Assembly: GCA_902801415.1 (NCBI GenBank)
Contig: CADCIK010000003.1
Span: 1 to 58,166, forward strand
DNA from: an uncultured Lachnospiraceae bacterium
Lineage (GTDB): Bacteria; Bacillota; Clostridia; Lachnospirales; Lachnospiraceae
DNA: 58,166 nt
Direction of reading: 5' to 3'
Made by a program: the position numbers and the translations under genes. The notes below the pieces were generated by a model that saw nothing but the letters and a program-made list of their open reading frames with translations, was not told the origin of the DNA and did no database searches. This document shows, one piece after another, positions 8,160 through 16,012 of the stretch. Numbering within the stretch: position 1 is the first letter of the stretch; the number at the start of each line of letters is the position of its first letter.

Positions 8160-9842
8160 TCAGGCAGAGCCGAGACATCCGAAATAAAGGGCTCCCACGG
8201 CCTGCGCGAACTGCGCGATCGTGAATACGGGATCCTCCTCAAGCTGTCTCATAAGAGGCGTGACCGCAAGGGACGAGTCCGCGTTGTGGAGGACCAGAGA
8301 CGGCTCGCGTCTCGCGGCGCCTTCACAGATCAGGTCAAAGCATTCCTCTCTCTTCACAAGTCTTCCGAACAATGTCCTGTCTTTGGCTTCCGGATGGAAG
8401 AGATATTCGTTTTCCGCCCAGGTAACAGCGATATATTCACCGATCTGCCTGAAGATCTCCCTGCAGACGCTGCTCTCACCGGACGCGGCCTTCTCCATAA
8501 AGAATTCCAGGCACTCCTTGCGCTTGTCCTCCGGCTCTGTGGGGACGACGATGAAATCCTCGCCCTCAGCGGCCCGGAACAGGCCCTTTTCCACCGCTTC
8601 CCTGAGGATCTCAGGCTCGGTCCCCGGAAGGTCGCGATAGGCAAGCCGGAATACGCCGGACTGTCCCGTATACTTCTGCAGCGTACCGGGAAGGAGTGTA
8701 TTGACGTTTAAGGTGCTGCGCGCATCGTCCGCATGATAGGTCCTGGCCTTATAGCTGCCGAGGTCGATGATGCAGTTGTAGACTTCCAGGGGGATCTGCG
8801 GAATGGATCCGTCGGCCAGCACCCATCCGGTGCCCAGCTCTGTGCCTAGACTGTAGGCGATGAATCCCTTAGAGATATCCTCTCCCGCCGCTGCCATTTC
8901 CACAGCGTCCGTAAAGGCAGCCATAGGGCCGTCGTTGCAGCACTGCACCGCGTTCTCTCCGTTCGTAAATTCTCCCAACCTCGCGCAGAGAGCCGTCAGC
9001 TCAGCGAGCTGCGTCTCATAGTCGCGGTCCTTGTTTTCCCTGAGGCCCTTGGTCTTGGTGGTCTCGCCGCCCACGATCATGTTGTGGATGATGGCATCCG
9101 GCCAGCTCAGGCCGATCCCGTCCCATTTGCGGCCGCCGCCGAACTGTTTCATAAGCCTCTCAGCCGCGTCCAGAACAGGCGCTGTGAGATCCTCCACACA
9201 GGAGATGGAAGCAGGCGCCCAGTTGAGTTCCTCGCAGTGCAGGAGCTTTCCGTCCAGGCTCACCGCAAATTTGATGTCGGTGCCGCCCACGTCGATCCCC
9301 AGAAGGAACCTGGTCTTCGCTCTCTCAGGGAGCTGTGTGAAAACAGGCTCCGAGACGCTCTCTTTCTTCTCTTCCTGTACGGCGGGCTCGTCCGCGAGAT
9401 CCTTGACAGTGATGGAAAACTTCTCGCTGCCGCCCGTGAGTGCCCTTATAATGCGCTCATTGACATTGAGGCACTTTCCGTAGCCTGTGCGCTCTGTTTT
9501 GGCCCATGAGACCTGAAAATCATCGCTGAGTCCCTCCGCGAGCGCCGTCAGCGCCTCGTCGGAACGGTCCAGATAGATCTCGATCCTCAGCGCGCCGAGT
9601 GTGGAGAGCAGGTTGTAGAAGAAAGCCCTGACATATTCAGCCACAAACTCTCTCTGCTTATCGTTCTCCCACTGCGGGAGCCCGAGCGCGAAGACCGCCG
9701 TCTCTCCCTCATACAGGTGTGCGTGCACGTGGAAGGCTTTGCTGCCCTCCCTGTCAAAAGTCTCCCTTACGTCCGTGATGTAGACCGGCTCATCGGCCTC
9801 TGCCTTTTTCAGAAATGGATCAATGCAGTTTACGCGGTTCAT
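8160..9842 (-). CDS. ROK/ASKHA-fold protein with N-terminal extension
   Basis: Predicted cytoplasmic protein of 560 residues. Residues about 180-555 show the sugar-kinase ASKHA fold: phosphate-1 LGIDVGGTDIKF (181-192), a candidate catalytic Asp in CCNDGPMAA (Asp304) and phosphate-2 LGTELGTGW (332-340). The ROK zinc signature CxCGxxGCxE, present in the glucokinase at 39994-40959, is absent. The first 170 residues form a separate alpha/beta-looking domain that I do not recognise, joined by a charged linker (KKESVSEPVF). The start ATG has AAGGAAG seven bases upstream and overlaps the previous stop by 4 bp. It may be a sugar kinase or a nonenzymatic sugar sensor. Substrate unknown. Confidence 0.78.
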   Translation of the reverse strand: MNRVNCIDPFLKKAEADEPVYITDVRETFDREGSKAFHVHAHLYEGETAVFALGLPQWENDKQREFVAEYVRAFFYNLLSTLGALRIEIYLDRSDEALTALAEGLSDDFQVSWAKTERTGYGKCLNVNERIIRALTGGSEKFSITVKDLADEPAVQEEKKESVSEPVFTQLPERAKTRFLLGIDVGGTDIKFAVSLDGKLLHCEELNWAPASISCVEDLTAPVLDAAERLMKQFGGGRKWDGIGLSWPDAIIHNMIVGGETTKTKGLRENKDRDYETQLAELTALCARLGEFTNGENAVQCCNDGPMAAFTDAVEMAAAGEDISKGFIAYSLGTELGTGWVLADGSIPQIPLEVYNCIIDLGSYKARTYHADDARSTLNVNTLLPGTLQKYTGQSGVFRLAYRDLPGTEPEILREAVEKGLFRAAEGEDFIVVPTEPEDKRKECLEFFMEKAASGESSVCREIFRQIGEYIAVTWAENEYLFHPEAKDRTLFGRLVKREECFDLICEGAARREPSLVLHNADSSLAVTPLMRQLEEDPVFTIAQFAQAVGALYFGCLGSA

Positions 9843-10336
9843 GCCTGTGCTTCCTTTTCCTTTCTGATCTCTTCTAAAAGAGCATCGATCTCTACTGTGT
9901 ACTTGCCTTTTTCACCGGGATCAATATGGACCGTGACCGTTCTTCCGATCACTTCCTTACCCGGATATTCATCCAATGCTTTGCTGCTGTAGGTGGTCTC
10001 TTTCCCCGTAACGGGGTCCTTATAGCGGCATACCACATAATAAGCGGTCTTCTCGCCGGCTGTCCTGAGGTTTCTCGTCACGCCCAGGACCTGCGCCTCG
10101 ATCGTCCTCTCGCCGCCCGCCAGAAGGAGTCTGCCGCCGCTGCCCAGATAGTCTTTGCGGATCATCGCGCCGCCTGCAACGATCAGGACTGCAGTCGGGA
10201 AACTCGCGAAGAGAAAATACCGGCTGGATCCGGTCCTGAGACTGATGATCACACCTGCTGCCGCAATGATAAGACTGAGAAGGAGCAGCGCCCCTCCGAT
10301 CCACGAATCTCTGCTGAATCTGTTATTTCCGTCCAC
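9839..10336 (-). CDS. Small membrane protein, DUF3592-like
   Basis: 165 residues. Two hydrophobic segments (about 13-33 and 40-58) precede a soluble domain with the pattern EAQVLGV...YYVVCRYKDPVTGKETTYSS...GKEVIGRTVTVHIDPGE, which resembles DUF3592-type beta domains of unknown function. The start is GTG at 10336, with GAGG seven bases upstream. The gene begins 9 bp after the SGNH esterase stop, and its own stop overlaps the ROK-like start by 4 bp. It is therefore co-transcribed and coupled with both. Family assignment is tentative. Confidence 0.65.
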   Translation of the reverse strand: MDGNNRFSRDSWIGGALLLLSLIIAAAGVIISLRTGSSRYFLFASFPTAVLIVAGGAMIRKDYLGSGGRLLLAGGERTIEAQVLGVTRNLRTAGEKTAYYVVCRYKDPVTGKETTYSSKALDEYPGKEVIGRTVTVHIDPGEKGKYTVEIDALLEEIRKEKEAQA

Positions 10337-10345
10337 TTTCGCACC

Positions 10346-11419
10346 TCACGTTAGTCCCAGGTCGCGCCGCAGCCTTTCCGCCAGCATACGGGCCGCCCTT
10401 TCATGCGCCGCCCTTCCCGGGTGATCCCTGCTTCCGAGCTCATCATCTCCGGTCGGCACCAGAAACAGGATGTCGTGATTTGTATCGTTTGTCTGAATCC
10501 GGAATCGCTCCATGGCCCGCCTGATCGGATCCTCCAGCGTATGTCCCAGCATTCCGTAACACCACAGAAGAAGGCTCTTCGGGTTCCGTTCCCTGAGTTT
10601 TACAAGAAAGCGGAAAGCCGCCTCCTCAAACTCCTCTTCTTCACATCCATCCACTGTCTGGATCGCCATTTCGTCATTGGTCCCCAGATGGACGATCACC
10701 GCGTCCGGTTTCCAGCTGTCAAAATCCCAATCTGCGAATGCGCCTCTCTGTCTGTTGCGGTCTCCCCGCAGAACGCCGCAGACCTGATCGTAGTAGAGAG
10801 GCATTGCCTCCCGGCGCACGCCCTCCCAGGAAAAGCATGTGCCCCAGCCGCTCTGGCTCAGTATACTGCACTCAGCGCCGAGCATCTGCGCGGTCCTGAA
10901 CGCATACGAGTGTATTGCGCTGAAGCATCCGGGGTTCCATTCCAGATAGTCCCCGGCGCCTGTGAGGCCTTCTCCGGACGTCAGGCTGTCACCGATAAAC
11001 TCCAGCCTGAGCGAGGGCTGCGGAACTTCCTCGAACACGCCGTCCGTCCTGACCGAACAGATTGCAAGGCTGTTTCTGGCGTCCAGATGCATCGCCTGTG
11101 TGTCCCGCACGATCTGCACCCTTCTGGCCTTGGACCGGTCCATCCCCCGGAACAGGCAGAATTCGCTCCGCCCCTGGGGAACCATGAAGCGCTGGATCAG
11201 TTCTCCGTTCACCAGCACATCCACCCAGTTCTCAAATACCATGTACGAGGATTCCAGTGTCACCCACAGTTCTGTGGCCCGCAGGTTGAATTCCAGCGAC
11301 GACCCGGTCCAGAAGAGGTAGAGCCGGTCATCTGCCGCTCCGGTCCGTCCCCAGAGTCTGTATTGTACACCCCCGGCCAGATCTTTCAGGTTATACTCCC
11401 GAAGATGATCCATTAACAC
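10346..11419 (-). CDS. SGNH hydrolase with N-terminal beta-sandwich (CE2-like acetyl esterase)
   Basis: 357 residues from the chosen start. The C-terminal two thirds is an SGNH/GDSL esterase: FIGDSLTSGEG (Ser about 145), SQSGWG (Gly), HLGTND (Asn about 248) and a terminal RDHPGRAAH carrying the Asp/His pair. The first 135 residues look like the jelly-roll domain that precedes the catalytic domain in carbohydrate esterase family 2, which removes acetyl groups from polysaccharides. There is no signal peptide, so it probably acts in the cytoplasm on imported or intracellular sugars. TTG 11425 and ATG 11413 are alternative starts, but GTG 11419 sits eight bases from GGAGG. It lies 30 bp after the carboxypeptidase gene. 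Confidence 0.8.
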   Translation of the reverse strand: MLMDHLREYNLKDLAGGVQYRLWGRTGAADDRLYLFWTGSSLEFNLRATELWVTLESSYMVFENWVDVLVNGELIQRFMVPQGRSEFCLFRGMDRSKARRVQIVRDTQAMHLDARNSLAICSVRTDGVFEEVPQPSLRLEFIGDSLTSGEGLTGAGDYLEWNPGCFSAIHSYAFRTAQMLGAECSILSQSGWGTCFSWEGVRREAMPLYYDQVCGVLRGDRNRQRGAFADWDFDSWKPDAVIVHLGTNDEMAIQTVDGCEEEEFEEAAFRFLVKLRERNPKSLLLWCYGMLGHTLEDPIRRAMERFRIQTNDTNHDILFLVPTGDDELGSRDHPGRAAHERAARMLAERLRRDLGLT

Positions 11420-11449
11420 ATCCAATACCTCCCGCCTGATCCGCTGTCA

Positions 11450-12769
11450 TCAGTTTGTATATGTCTCATAGAGTTCCACATGATCGTAAATGCAGGACCA
11501 GGTGTCCGGTGCGTCTGCTGTCACGCAGATATAATGGCCGCCGTCGTCGGATACCTGGTAGCTGGCCGCACAGAAGCCGGCCTCCCCCACATATCCTGTT
11601 TTGGCACATATCACTTCACCGTGCGTATCCTTGTCCTCGATCCTTCGAAGGAACCAGTTGGAGATCCCGATGCTCTCCGAGTCCTCTCCGCCCGACGGAG
11701 GGACCTCGTAATAGTGGCAGGAGAGCACTTCCCTGCAGAGCTCATTGTCAATGGCCGCCCGCAGGATCGTCGCCATATCCAGCGCCGTACAGTAGTGGTC
11801 TTCATCATAAGCGCCGACTACGTTGGTGAAATGCGCTGTGTCGGAGATTCCTAACTCCTCGAGCTTCTTGTTCATCATCTTAACAAACATCTCCTCACTG
11901 CCGGCTGTGTACTCGGCCAGCGCCAGCGCCGCATCGGCGCCGGAAGGAAGGATCGTGCCGTACAAGAGGCTTCTGATCGTCGGCGTATCGCCGATCTGAA
12001 AACCGACCTGGCTCATCTGATTGGTGAACACATAGTCTGTAATGCCCTGATGGATCTCGTATGTATCTGTGTCGAGCCTGGACAGATTTATATTCTCAAC
12101 TGCGACAAGAAGCGTGAGGATCTTGGTCATGGAGGCTGGATTCATGATGGTGTCATATTCCCTGCCGGCAATGATCTTTCCGGTCTTGAGATCCATGATC
12201 ACCGCATATGCGCTGTCAATGTCGTCCGGAACATTCTCCGTGTTCTCATCCGCCGTAAAGTCATAGCTGGCGTTGAGACCCGGTATTTTGGCAGCTTCGG
12301 CCTTCTCCTTCTGCTCCTCAGCTGCTCTTCTGGAAGCCGCCAGCGCGCCTTCCTCCTCGGCTTTCTCACGGGATGCCTGTAAAGCCGCCTCTTCTTCCGC
12401 CGCTTTGCGGGAAGCTTCGAGGGCTGCCTCTTCTTCCGCCGCTTTGCGGGATGCCTCAAGAGCTGCCTCTTCTTCCGCCGCCTTGCGGGATGCCTCCAGG
12501 GCCGCCTCTTCTTCCGCCGCCTTGCGGGATGCCTCCGCAGCTGCCTGCTCCTCGGCGATCGCGCGGGAAGCCGCCAGCGCAGCCTCTTCCTCCGCCTTAT
12601 TTCTCCTGTGGATCCTGAAAGCCATTACACCGATCGCTATAAAGGCGATCGCGATCAATACGACCGCGATCGTCTTCCGGATCCGGATCTCTCTTTCTCT
12701 CCGTCTTCTCGCCTCGGCGCGCCTGCGCCTTCTTCTTGCCTCGCTATCCTTGTTAGGATTATCTGCCAT
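11450..12769 (-). CDS. D-alanyl-D-alanine carboxypeptidase (S11 family) on an Ala/Glu-rich stalk
   Basis: Cell-wall enzyme of 439 residues trimming the terminal D-Ala of peptidoglycan stem peptides. It has an Arg-rich cytoplasmic N-terminus, one membrane helix (about 33-52), an Ala/Glu-rich stalk of seven 13-residue repeats (59-155) and an S11 penicillin-binding catalytic domain. The catalytic motifs are SMTK (Ser213, Lys216), SGA in place of SGN (Ser276) and KTG (389-391). SGA is not rare in clostridial S11 enzymes, so activity is likely. The usual C-terminal PBP5 domain and amphipathic anchor are absent, the N-terminal helix serving instead. ATG 12769 is preferred over GTG 12775, because GGAG lies ten bases upstream of the ATG but only four from the GTG. 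Neighbours are the AGE isomerase (41 bp) and SGNH esterase (30 bp). Confidence 0.87.
   Translation of the reverse strand: MADNPNKDSEARRRRRRAEARRRREREIRIRKTIAVVLIAIAFIAIGVMAFRIHRRNKAEEEAALAASRAIAEEQAAAEASRKAAEEEAALEASRKAAEEEAALEASRKAAEEEAALEASRKAAEEEAALQASREKAEEEGALAASRRAAEEQKEKAEAAKIPGLNASYDFTADENTENVPDDIDSAYAVIMDLKTGKIIAGREYDTIMNPASMTKILTLLVAVENINLSRLDTDTYEIHQGITDYVFTNQMSQVGFQIGDTPTIRSLLYGTILPSGADAALALAEYTAGSEEMFVKMMNKKLEELGISDTAHFTNVVGAYDEDHYCTALDMATILRAAIDNELCREVLSCHYYEVPPSGGEDSESIGISNWFLRRIEDKDTHGEVICAKTGYVGEAGFCAASYQVSDDGGHYICVTADAPDTWSCIYDHVELYETYTN
12305..12595 (-). repeat. Tandem 39-bp repeat encoding the Ala/Glu stalk of the carboxypeptidase
   Basis: About seven tandem units of 13 codons with consensus AEEEAALEASRKA encode residues 59-155. 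Three central units are nearly identical in DNA. The repeat should form a long alpha-helix or coiled coil that lifts the catalytic domain away from the membrane. Copy number is likely to vary between strains. Confidence 0.85.
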
Positions 12770-12810
12770 TCTCACTGTGCTCCATCATTGTCAATATCAG
12801 AGGTATTCCG

Positions 12811-14058
12811 TCAGATTTTCTTACCTGCCTTCACTGCAGGCGCGATCGACAGATCCGCTGCGTAATAGGGGATCATCATCGCCTGAAATGCGTGATACAG
12901 ATCGGATTTTCCGGGCCAGACTGTATCGAGGACTACATTGTTCCTGTCAAGCTGGTGGAACCAGGATCCGTTCACATGGTCCATGACTTTCTCATCCAGA
13001 TACTGCATAAACGCCGCGTAATTGTCCGCGTACTGCTGCTTGCCCGTCACATGGTACAGGCATGCGGAAGCATTGATCGCCTCTGCCAGCGTCCAGTGCA
13101 TGCGGTCGTGAACGACAGGCTTTCCGTCCCATCCCGTCGTGTAAACGATGCCGGGCGCGCCGTCCGAATCCCATCCGTCGCCAATCGCGCGGTTAAACAG
13201 GTTCTCAGCCGCCTCAATATAAGGCTGCGCGTTTTCCGGGGTCTTTTTGTACGTGGAGAGCGCCCACTGCGTGATCAGTCTGGACCACTCGATACCGTGT
13301 CCGGGCGTCGCGCCGTAAGGCTTGAACTGGTCGTCGGGTTTATCCTTGTTGCAGTCAAGGTCCGCCACCCAGTCGCTGTTGTAGTGCTCCGGGATCCGCC
13401 AGTTGTTGCCGCTTGCCCATCCCAGAACATGGTCGATGATCCTGCCCGCGCGGACTCTGTATTTCTCATCTCCGGTCACATCCGACGCGGCAAGAAACGC
13501 CTCCACGGTGTGCATGTTGGCATTGAGGCCGCGATAACTGTCGAGCTCCGTAAATTCCGTATTCCAGGTGTCACAGGAGAGGCCTTCCTCCTCATTCCAG
13601 AAGCGCTTGTCATAGAGCGCGAGCGCCTCATCCAGAAGCTCCTGCGCGCCGGGGCGCTCAGCCAGTACCGCGCTGGAAGCCGCAAGGATCACAAACGCAT
13701 GCGCATAGCATGCCTTGCCGGGCATAATACCGTCGTCCGCAGTTCTTCCGCTGTACCATCCGCCGTTCTCCGTATCGTGCAGCTCTCCGCGCAGTCCCTT
13801 CAGGGCTGCGTCTGCCAGTTCTTCACTGCCCGGATGGCTCAGGAATGTTCCGATGCTGTATACATGGCACATACGGGACGTGATCCATGTCTCGCGGGGT
13901 CTCTCTTTCCAGGGCGTACCGTCGTCTCCCAGATAATAAGAGCCGCCGCCGGGGGACGGAAATCTGTGTCCGAAACGCAGAAGACCCTCTGCATTGGTCC
14001 TCAGAAACTCTCTGTTCTCCGGTGTATCGATCTGATACTTGCTCGCAACGTTGCTCAT
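12811..14058 (-). CDS. AGE-family sugar epimerase/isomerase (YihS/mannose isomerase-like)
   Basis: Cytoplasmic (alpha/alpha)6-barrel enzyme of 415 residues in the N-acylglucosamine 2-epimerase superfamily. Family motifs in order are ETWITSRMCHVYS (about 56-69), GLNANMHTVEAFLAAS (about 178-193), a PGHGIEWSRL motif near 255 and a C-terminal GKSDLYHAFQA. The NANMHTVEAF and PGHGIEW patterns fit the aldose-ketose isomerase branch (mannose or sulfoquinovose isomerase) better than renin-binding-type GlcNAc epimerases. A mannose-fructose interconversion is the best guess; cellobiose 2-epimerase is possible. The start ATG has AGGAGG six bases upstream, 12 bp after the metal sensor gene. Confidence 0.82.
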   Translation of the reverse strand: MSNVASKYQIDTPENREFLRTNAEGLLRFGHRFPSPGGGSYYLGDDGTPWKERPRETWITSRMCHVYSIGTFLSHPGSEELADAALKGLRGELHDTENGGWYSGRTADDGIMPGKACYAHAFVILAASSAVLAERPGAQELLDEALALYDKRFWNEEEGLSCDTWNTEFTELDSYRGLNANMHTVEAFLAASDVTGDEKYRVRAGRIIDHVLGWASGNNWRIPEHYNSDWVADLDCNKDKPDDQFKPYGATPGHGIEWSRLITQWALSTYKKTPENAQPYIEAAENLFNRAIGDGWDSDGAPGIVYTTGWDGKPVVHDRMHWTLAEAINASACLYHVTGKQQYADNYAAFMQYLDEKVMDHVNGSWFHQLDRNNVVLDTVWPGKSDLYHAFQAMMIPYYAADLSIAPAVKAGKKI

Positions 14059-14070
14059 TGACTGCCTCCT

Positions 14071-14547
14071 TTACTTCATAAATCTGTCGATCGCCTCATT
14101 CATCTTGTCGATCGAAGTCTGGTCGTTTTCCCGGACCGCTTCCACAATGCAGTGTTCCATATGCTGCTTGAGGATCAGCTTTCCCGTATTGTTGATCTCC
14201 GATTTCACCGCGGAGAGCTGGATCAGAACGTCCGCGCAGTCCTCGCCGTCCTCAACCATACGGCGCACCTTGTCCAGATGACCGATCGATCTCTTGAGAC
14301 GGTTGATGATCGCGCGCGTCTGCTGCGGGTCGTGCGTATGACTGTGATTGCGGGTATGGCTGTGGTCATGTGCTTCGTCGTAGTCATGGCTGTGCCCGTG
14401 TGCATGGCTGTGCCCATGTGCTTCGTCGTGGTCATGGCTGTGCCCGTGTTCATGGCTGTACCCATGTGCATCGCCGTGATCATGCGTATGGTCGTGCGTG
14501 TGCCCGCCGTTGTCCATATGGACTTCCGCTTCATGGTATTCTGACAT
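14071..14547 (-). CDS. CsoR/RcnR-family metal-sensing repressor with a 25-histidine N-terminal tail
   Basis: 158 residues. Residues about 75-158 form the all-helical CsoR (DUF156) domain, with the Cys-His-Cys metal fingerprint at Cys104, His129 and Cys133 (EDCADVL and QHMEHC), as in copper sensors. CsoR-type proteins are tetramers that release DNA on metal binding. Residues 1-73 are an HxH/HxHD-rich tail with 25 histidines in the first 72 positions, far more than family members of about 90 residues carry. The tail may buffer or store metal (Ni, Zn or Cu). The gene starts at the base next to the MATE stop, with GGAGG inside the MATE 3' end, so it is translationally coupled to the exporter. The AGE isomerase gene follows after 12 bp. 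Confidence 0.85.
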   Translation of the reverse strand: MSEYHEAEVHMDNGGHTHDHTHDHGDAHGYSHEHGHSHDHDEAHGHSHAHGHSHDYDEAHDHSHTRNHSHTHDPQQTRAIINRLKRSIGHLDKVRRMVEDGEDCADVLIQLSAVKSEINNTGKLILKQHMEHCIVEAVRENDQTSIDKMNEAIDRFMK

Positions 14548-15930
14548 CTATGCTCCCTCCGGTCTGTTTTCTTCTCCTATTATAGCAGTTTCCTCTTCCC
14601 TCTTCATCTGTGACGTCAGCGATTTGTACAGGAACCAGCAGATCACGGAGGACAGCAGCGACCCCATCGGAGCTGCAAGTCCCATCGGATACAGAGTCTG
14701 CGGGAACATGATCGAGGCCAGATAAGCGCCCGGGATCCTCACCAGGACGATCGATGTGATATTGTGCAGGAACGAATAAAGTGACTTTCCGTAAGCGCTG
14801 AAATAGCCGCTGAAACAGAACTGGATCCCTGCGACAGCACAGTCAATGGAATAAGATCGCAGATACTGTCCGCCCAGCCGCACAACTTCCGGCTCATTCC
14901 GGACAAAGACGCCGACGATACTCTCCGAAGCGAACTGACAGACCCCGAAGATCACCGCGCCGACGACCACACATACAGTGATCCCGTACCGCAGCGCAAG
15001 CCTCCCTCTCTCGTGCTTTCCCGCGCCGGCATTCTGCGCTGTAACTGCGGAGACTGTGGAGAGCATGGAGGATGGCACAAGGAACAGGAAGCTGATGATC
15101 TTTTCCACAATTCCGACAGCTGCTGCCACATCGACGCCGCGGCTGTTCGCGATCGCTGTGATGACAAGGAAGGAGACCTGGATCATTCCCTCCTGGAACG
15201 CGACAGGAACACCGATGCCGAGGAGCTGTCCCATGTAATGACTGTCAGGGATAAAGTCACTCTTTTGAACAGACAGCGCGCCGTTCCCTCTGATCAGAAA
15301 GACCAGCGCCAGAAATACGGACACAGCCTGTGCGGCAACTGTCGCGATCGCGGCGCCGGCCGCCCCCATCGAGAGCGGACCGATCAGAAGATAGTCGAAT
15401 CCGATGTTGATAAGTCCTGCGATCGCCACAAAGATCATAGGACTCTTTGTGTCGCCGAGCCCCCTGAAAATGCTGCTGATCACATTGTAAGCCGTGATAA
15501 AAGGCACGCCGGCAAAGCAGATCACCAGATAATATCTGGCCTGCTCGAGGGCCTCCGGCGGCACTGCCAAAACACGCAGGATCCCGTTTGTGGAGACCAG
15601 GAGCACCAGTGTCAATACAGCCGCGACCCCCGTAAAGAGCGCCGCGGAGTTGCCGATAAATCCTGCTGCCTGCCGCTTTGAACCGGCGCCGACCGACCTG
15701 CTGATGCATACAGTGGTGCCCATGGCCAGTCCGACGATCACAACGGTCAGCATATGCATGACCTGGCTTCCGACCGCTACCGCTGATACCGTCGCGGCGC
15801 CGTTGAACTGCCCCGCTATGAACAGGTCCGCCATACCGTAAAAGGTCTGTAAAAAGCAGGCGATCAGATAAGGGACCGCGAACTGCATCATTTTTCCGAA
15901 TAAATTACCTTGTGTCAGATCTTTCTGCAT
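14548..15930 (-). CDS. MATE family efflux transporter
   Basis: Integral membrane exporter of about 460 residues with twelve predicted helices and a clear MATE N-terminus (LTQGNLFGKMMQFAVPYLIACFLQ is the first element after Met). MATE proteins expel cationic drugs or metabolites using a Na+ or H+ gradient. The frame opens upstream at 15969, but ATG 15930 with AGAGG five bases before it gives the standard MATE start. The stop TAG at 14548-14550 abuts the ATG of the CsoR-like sensor with no gap, which ties the exporter to a metal sensor. An intrinsic terminator (15951-15993) lies just upstream and closes the L,D-transpeptidase transcript. Confidence 0.88.
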   Translation of the reverse strand: MQKDLTQGNLFGKMMQFAVPYLIACFLQTFYGMADLFIAGQFNGAATVSAVAVGSQVMHMLTVVIVGLAMGTTVCISRSVGAGSKRQAAGFIGNSAALFTGVAAVLTLVLLVSTNGILRVLAVPPEALEQARYYLVICFAGVPFITAYNVISSIFRGLGDTKSPMIFVAIAGLINIGFDYLLIGPLSMGAAGAAIATVAAQAVSVFLALVFLIRGNGALSVQKSDFIPDSHYMGQLLGIGVPVAFQEGMIQVSFLVITAIANSRGVDVAAAVGIVEKIISFLFLVPSSMLSTVSAVTAQNAGAGKHERGRLALRYGITVCVVVGAVIFGVCQFASESIVGVFVRNEPEVVRLGGQYLRSYSIDCAVAGIQFCFSGYFSAYGKSLYSFLHNITSIVLVRIPGAYLASIMFPQTLYPMGLAAPMGSLLSSVICWFLYKSLTSQMKREEETAIIGEENRPEGA

Positions 15931-15950
15931 CGAAACCTCTGGAAAAAAAT

Positions 15951-15993
15951 ATAAAAAGCCACCTTCCACAGGGAACTCCCCGCTGGAAGGTGG
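15951..15993 (-). terminator. Intrinsic terminator downstream of the L,D-transpeptidase gene
   Basis: A perfect 10-bp stem (15959-15968 with 15984-15993) is followed on the minus strand by CTTTTTAT. It lies 20 bp past the L,D-transpeptidase stop and just before the MATE gene. Confidence 0.85.
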
Positions 15994-16012
15994 AAATAAA
16001 AATGAACGAATA

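Noticed and set aside
12305-12595. Regular 39-bp repeats that could suggest a CRISPR array
   Set aside because: The units are contiguous with no unique spacers, and they stay in frame within a coding sequence.
14300-14500. Short GC-rich repeats resembling a minisatellite
   Set aside because: They encode the histidine-rich tail of the CsoR-like protein and are explained by codon repetition.
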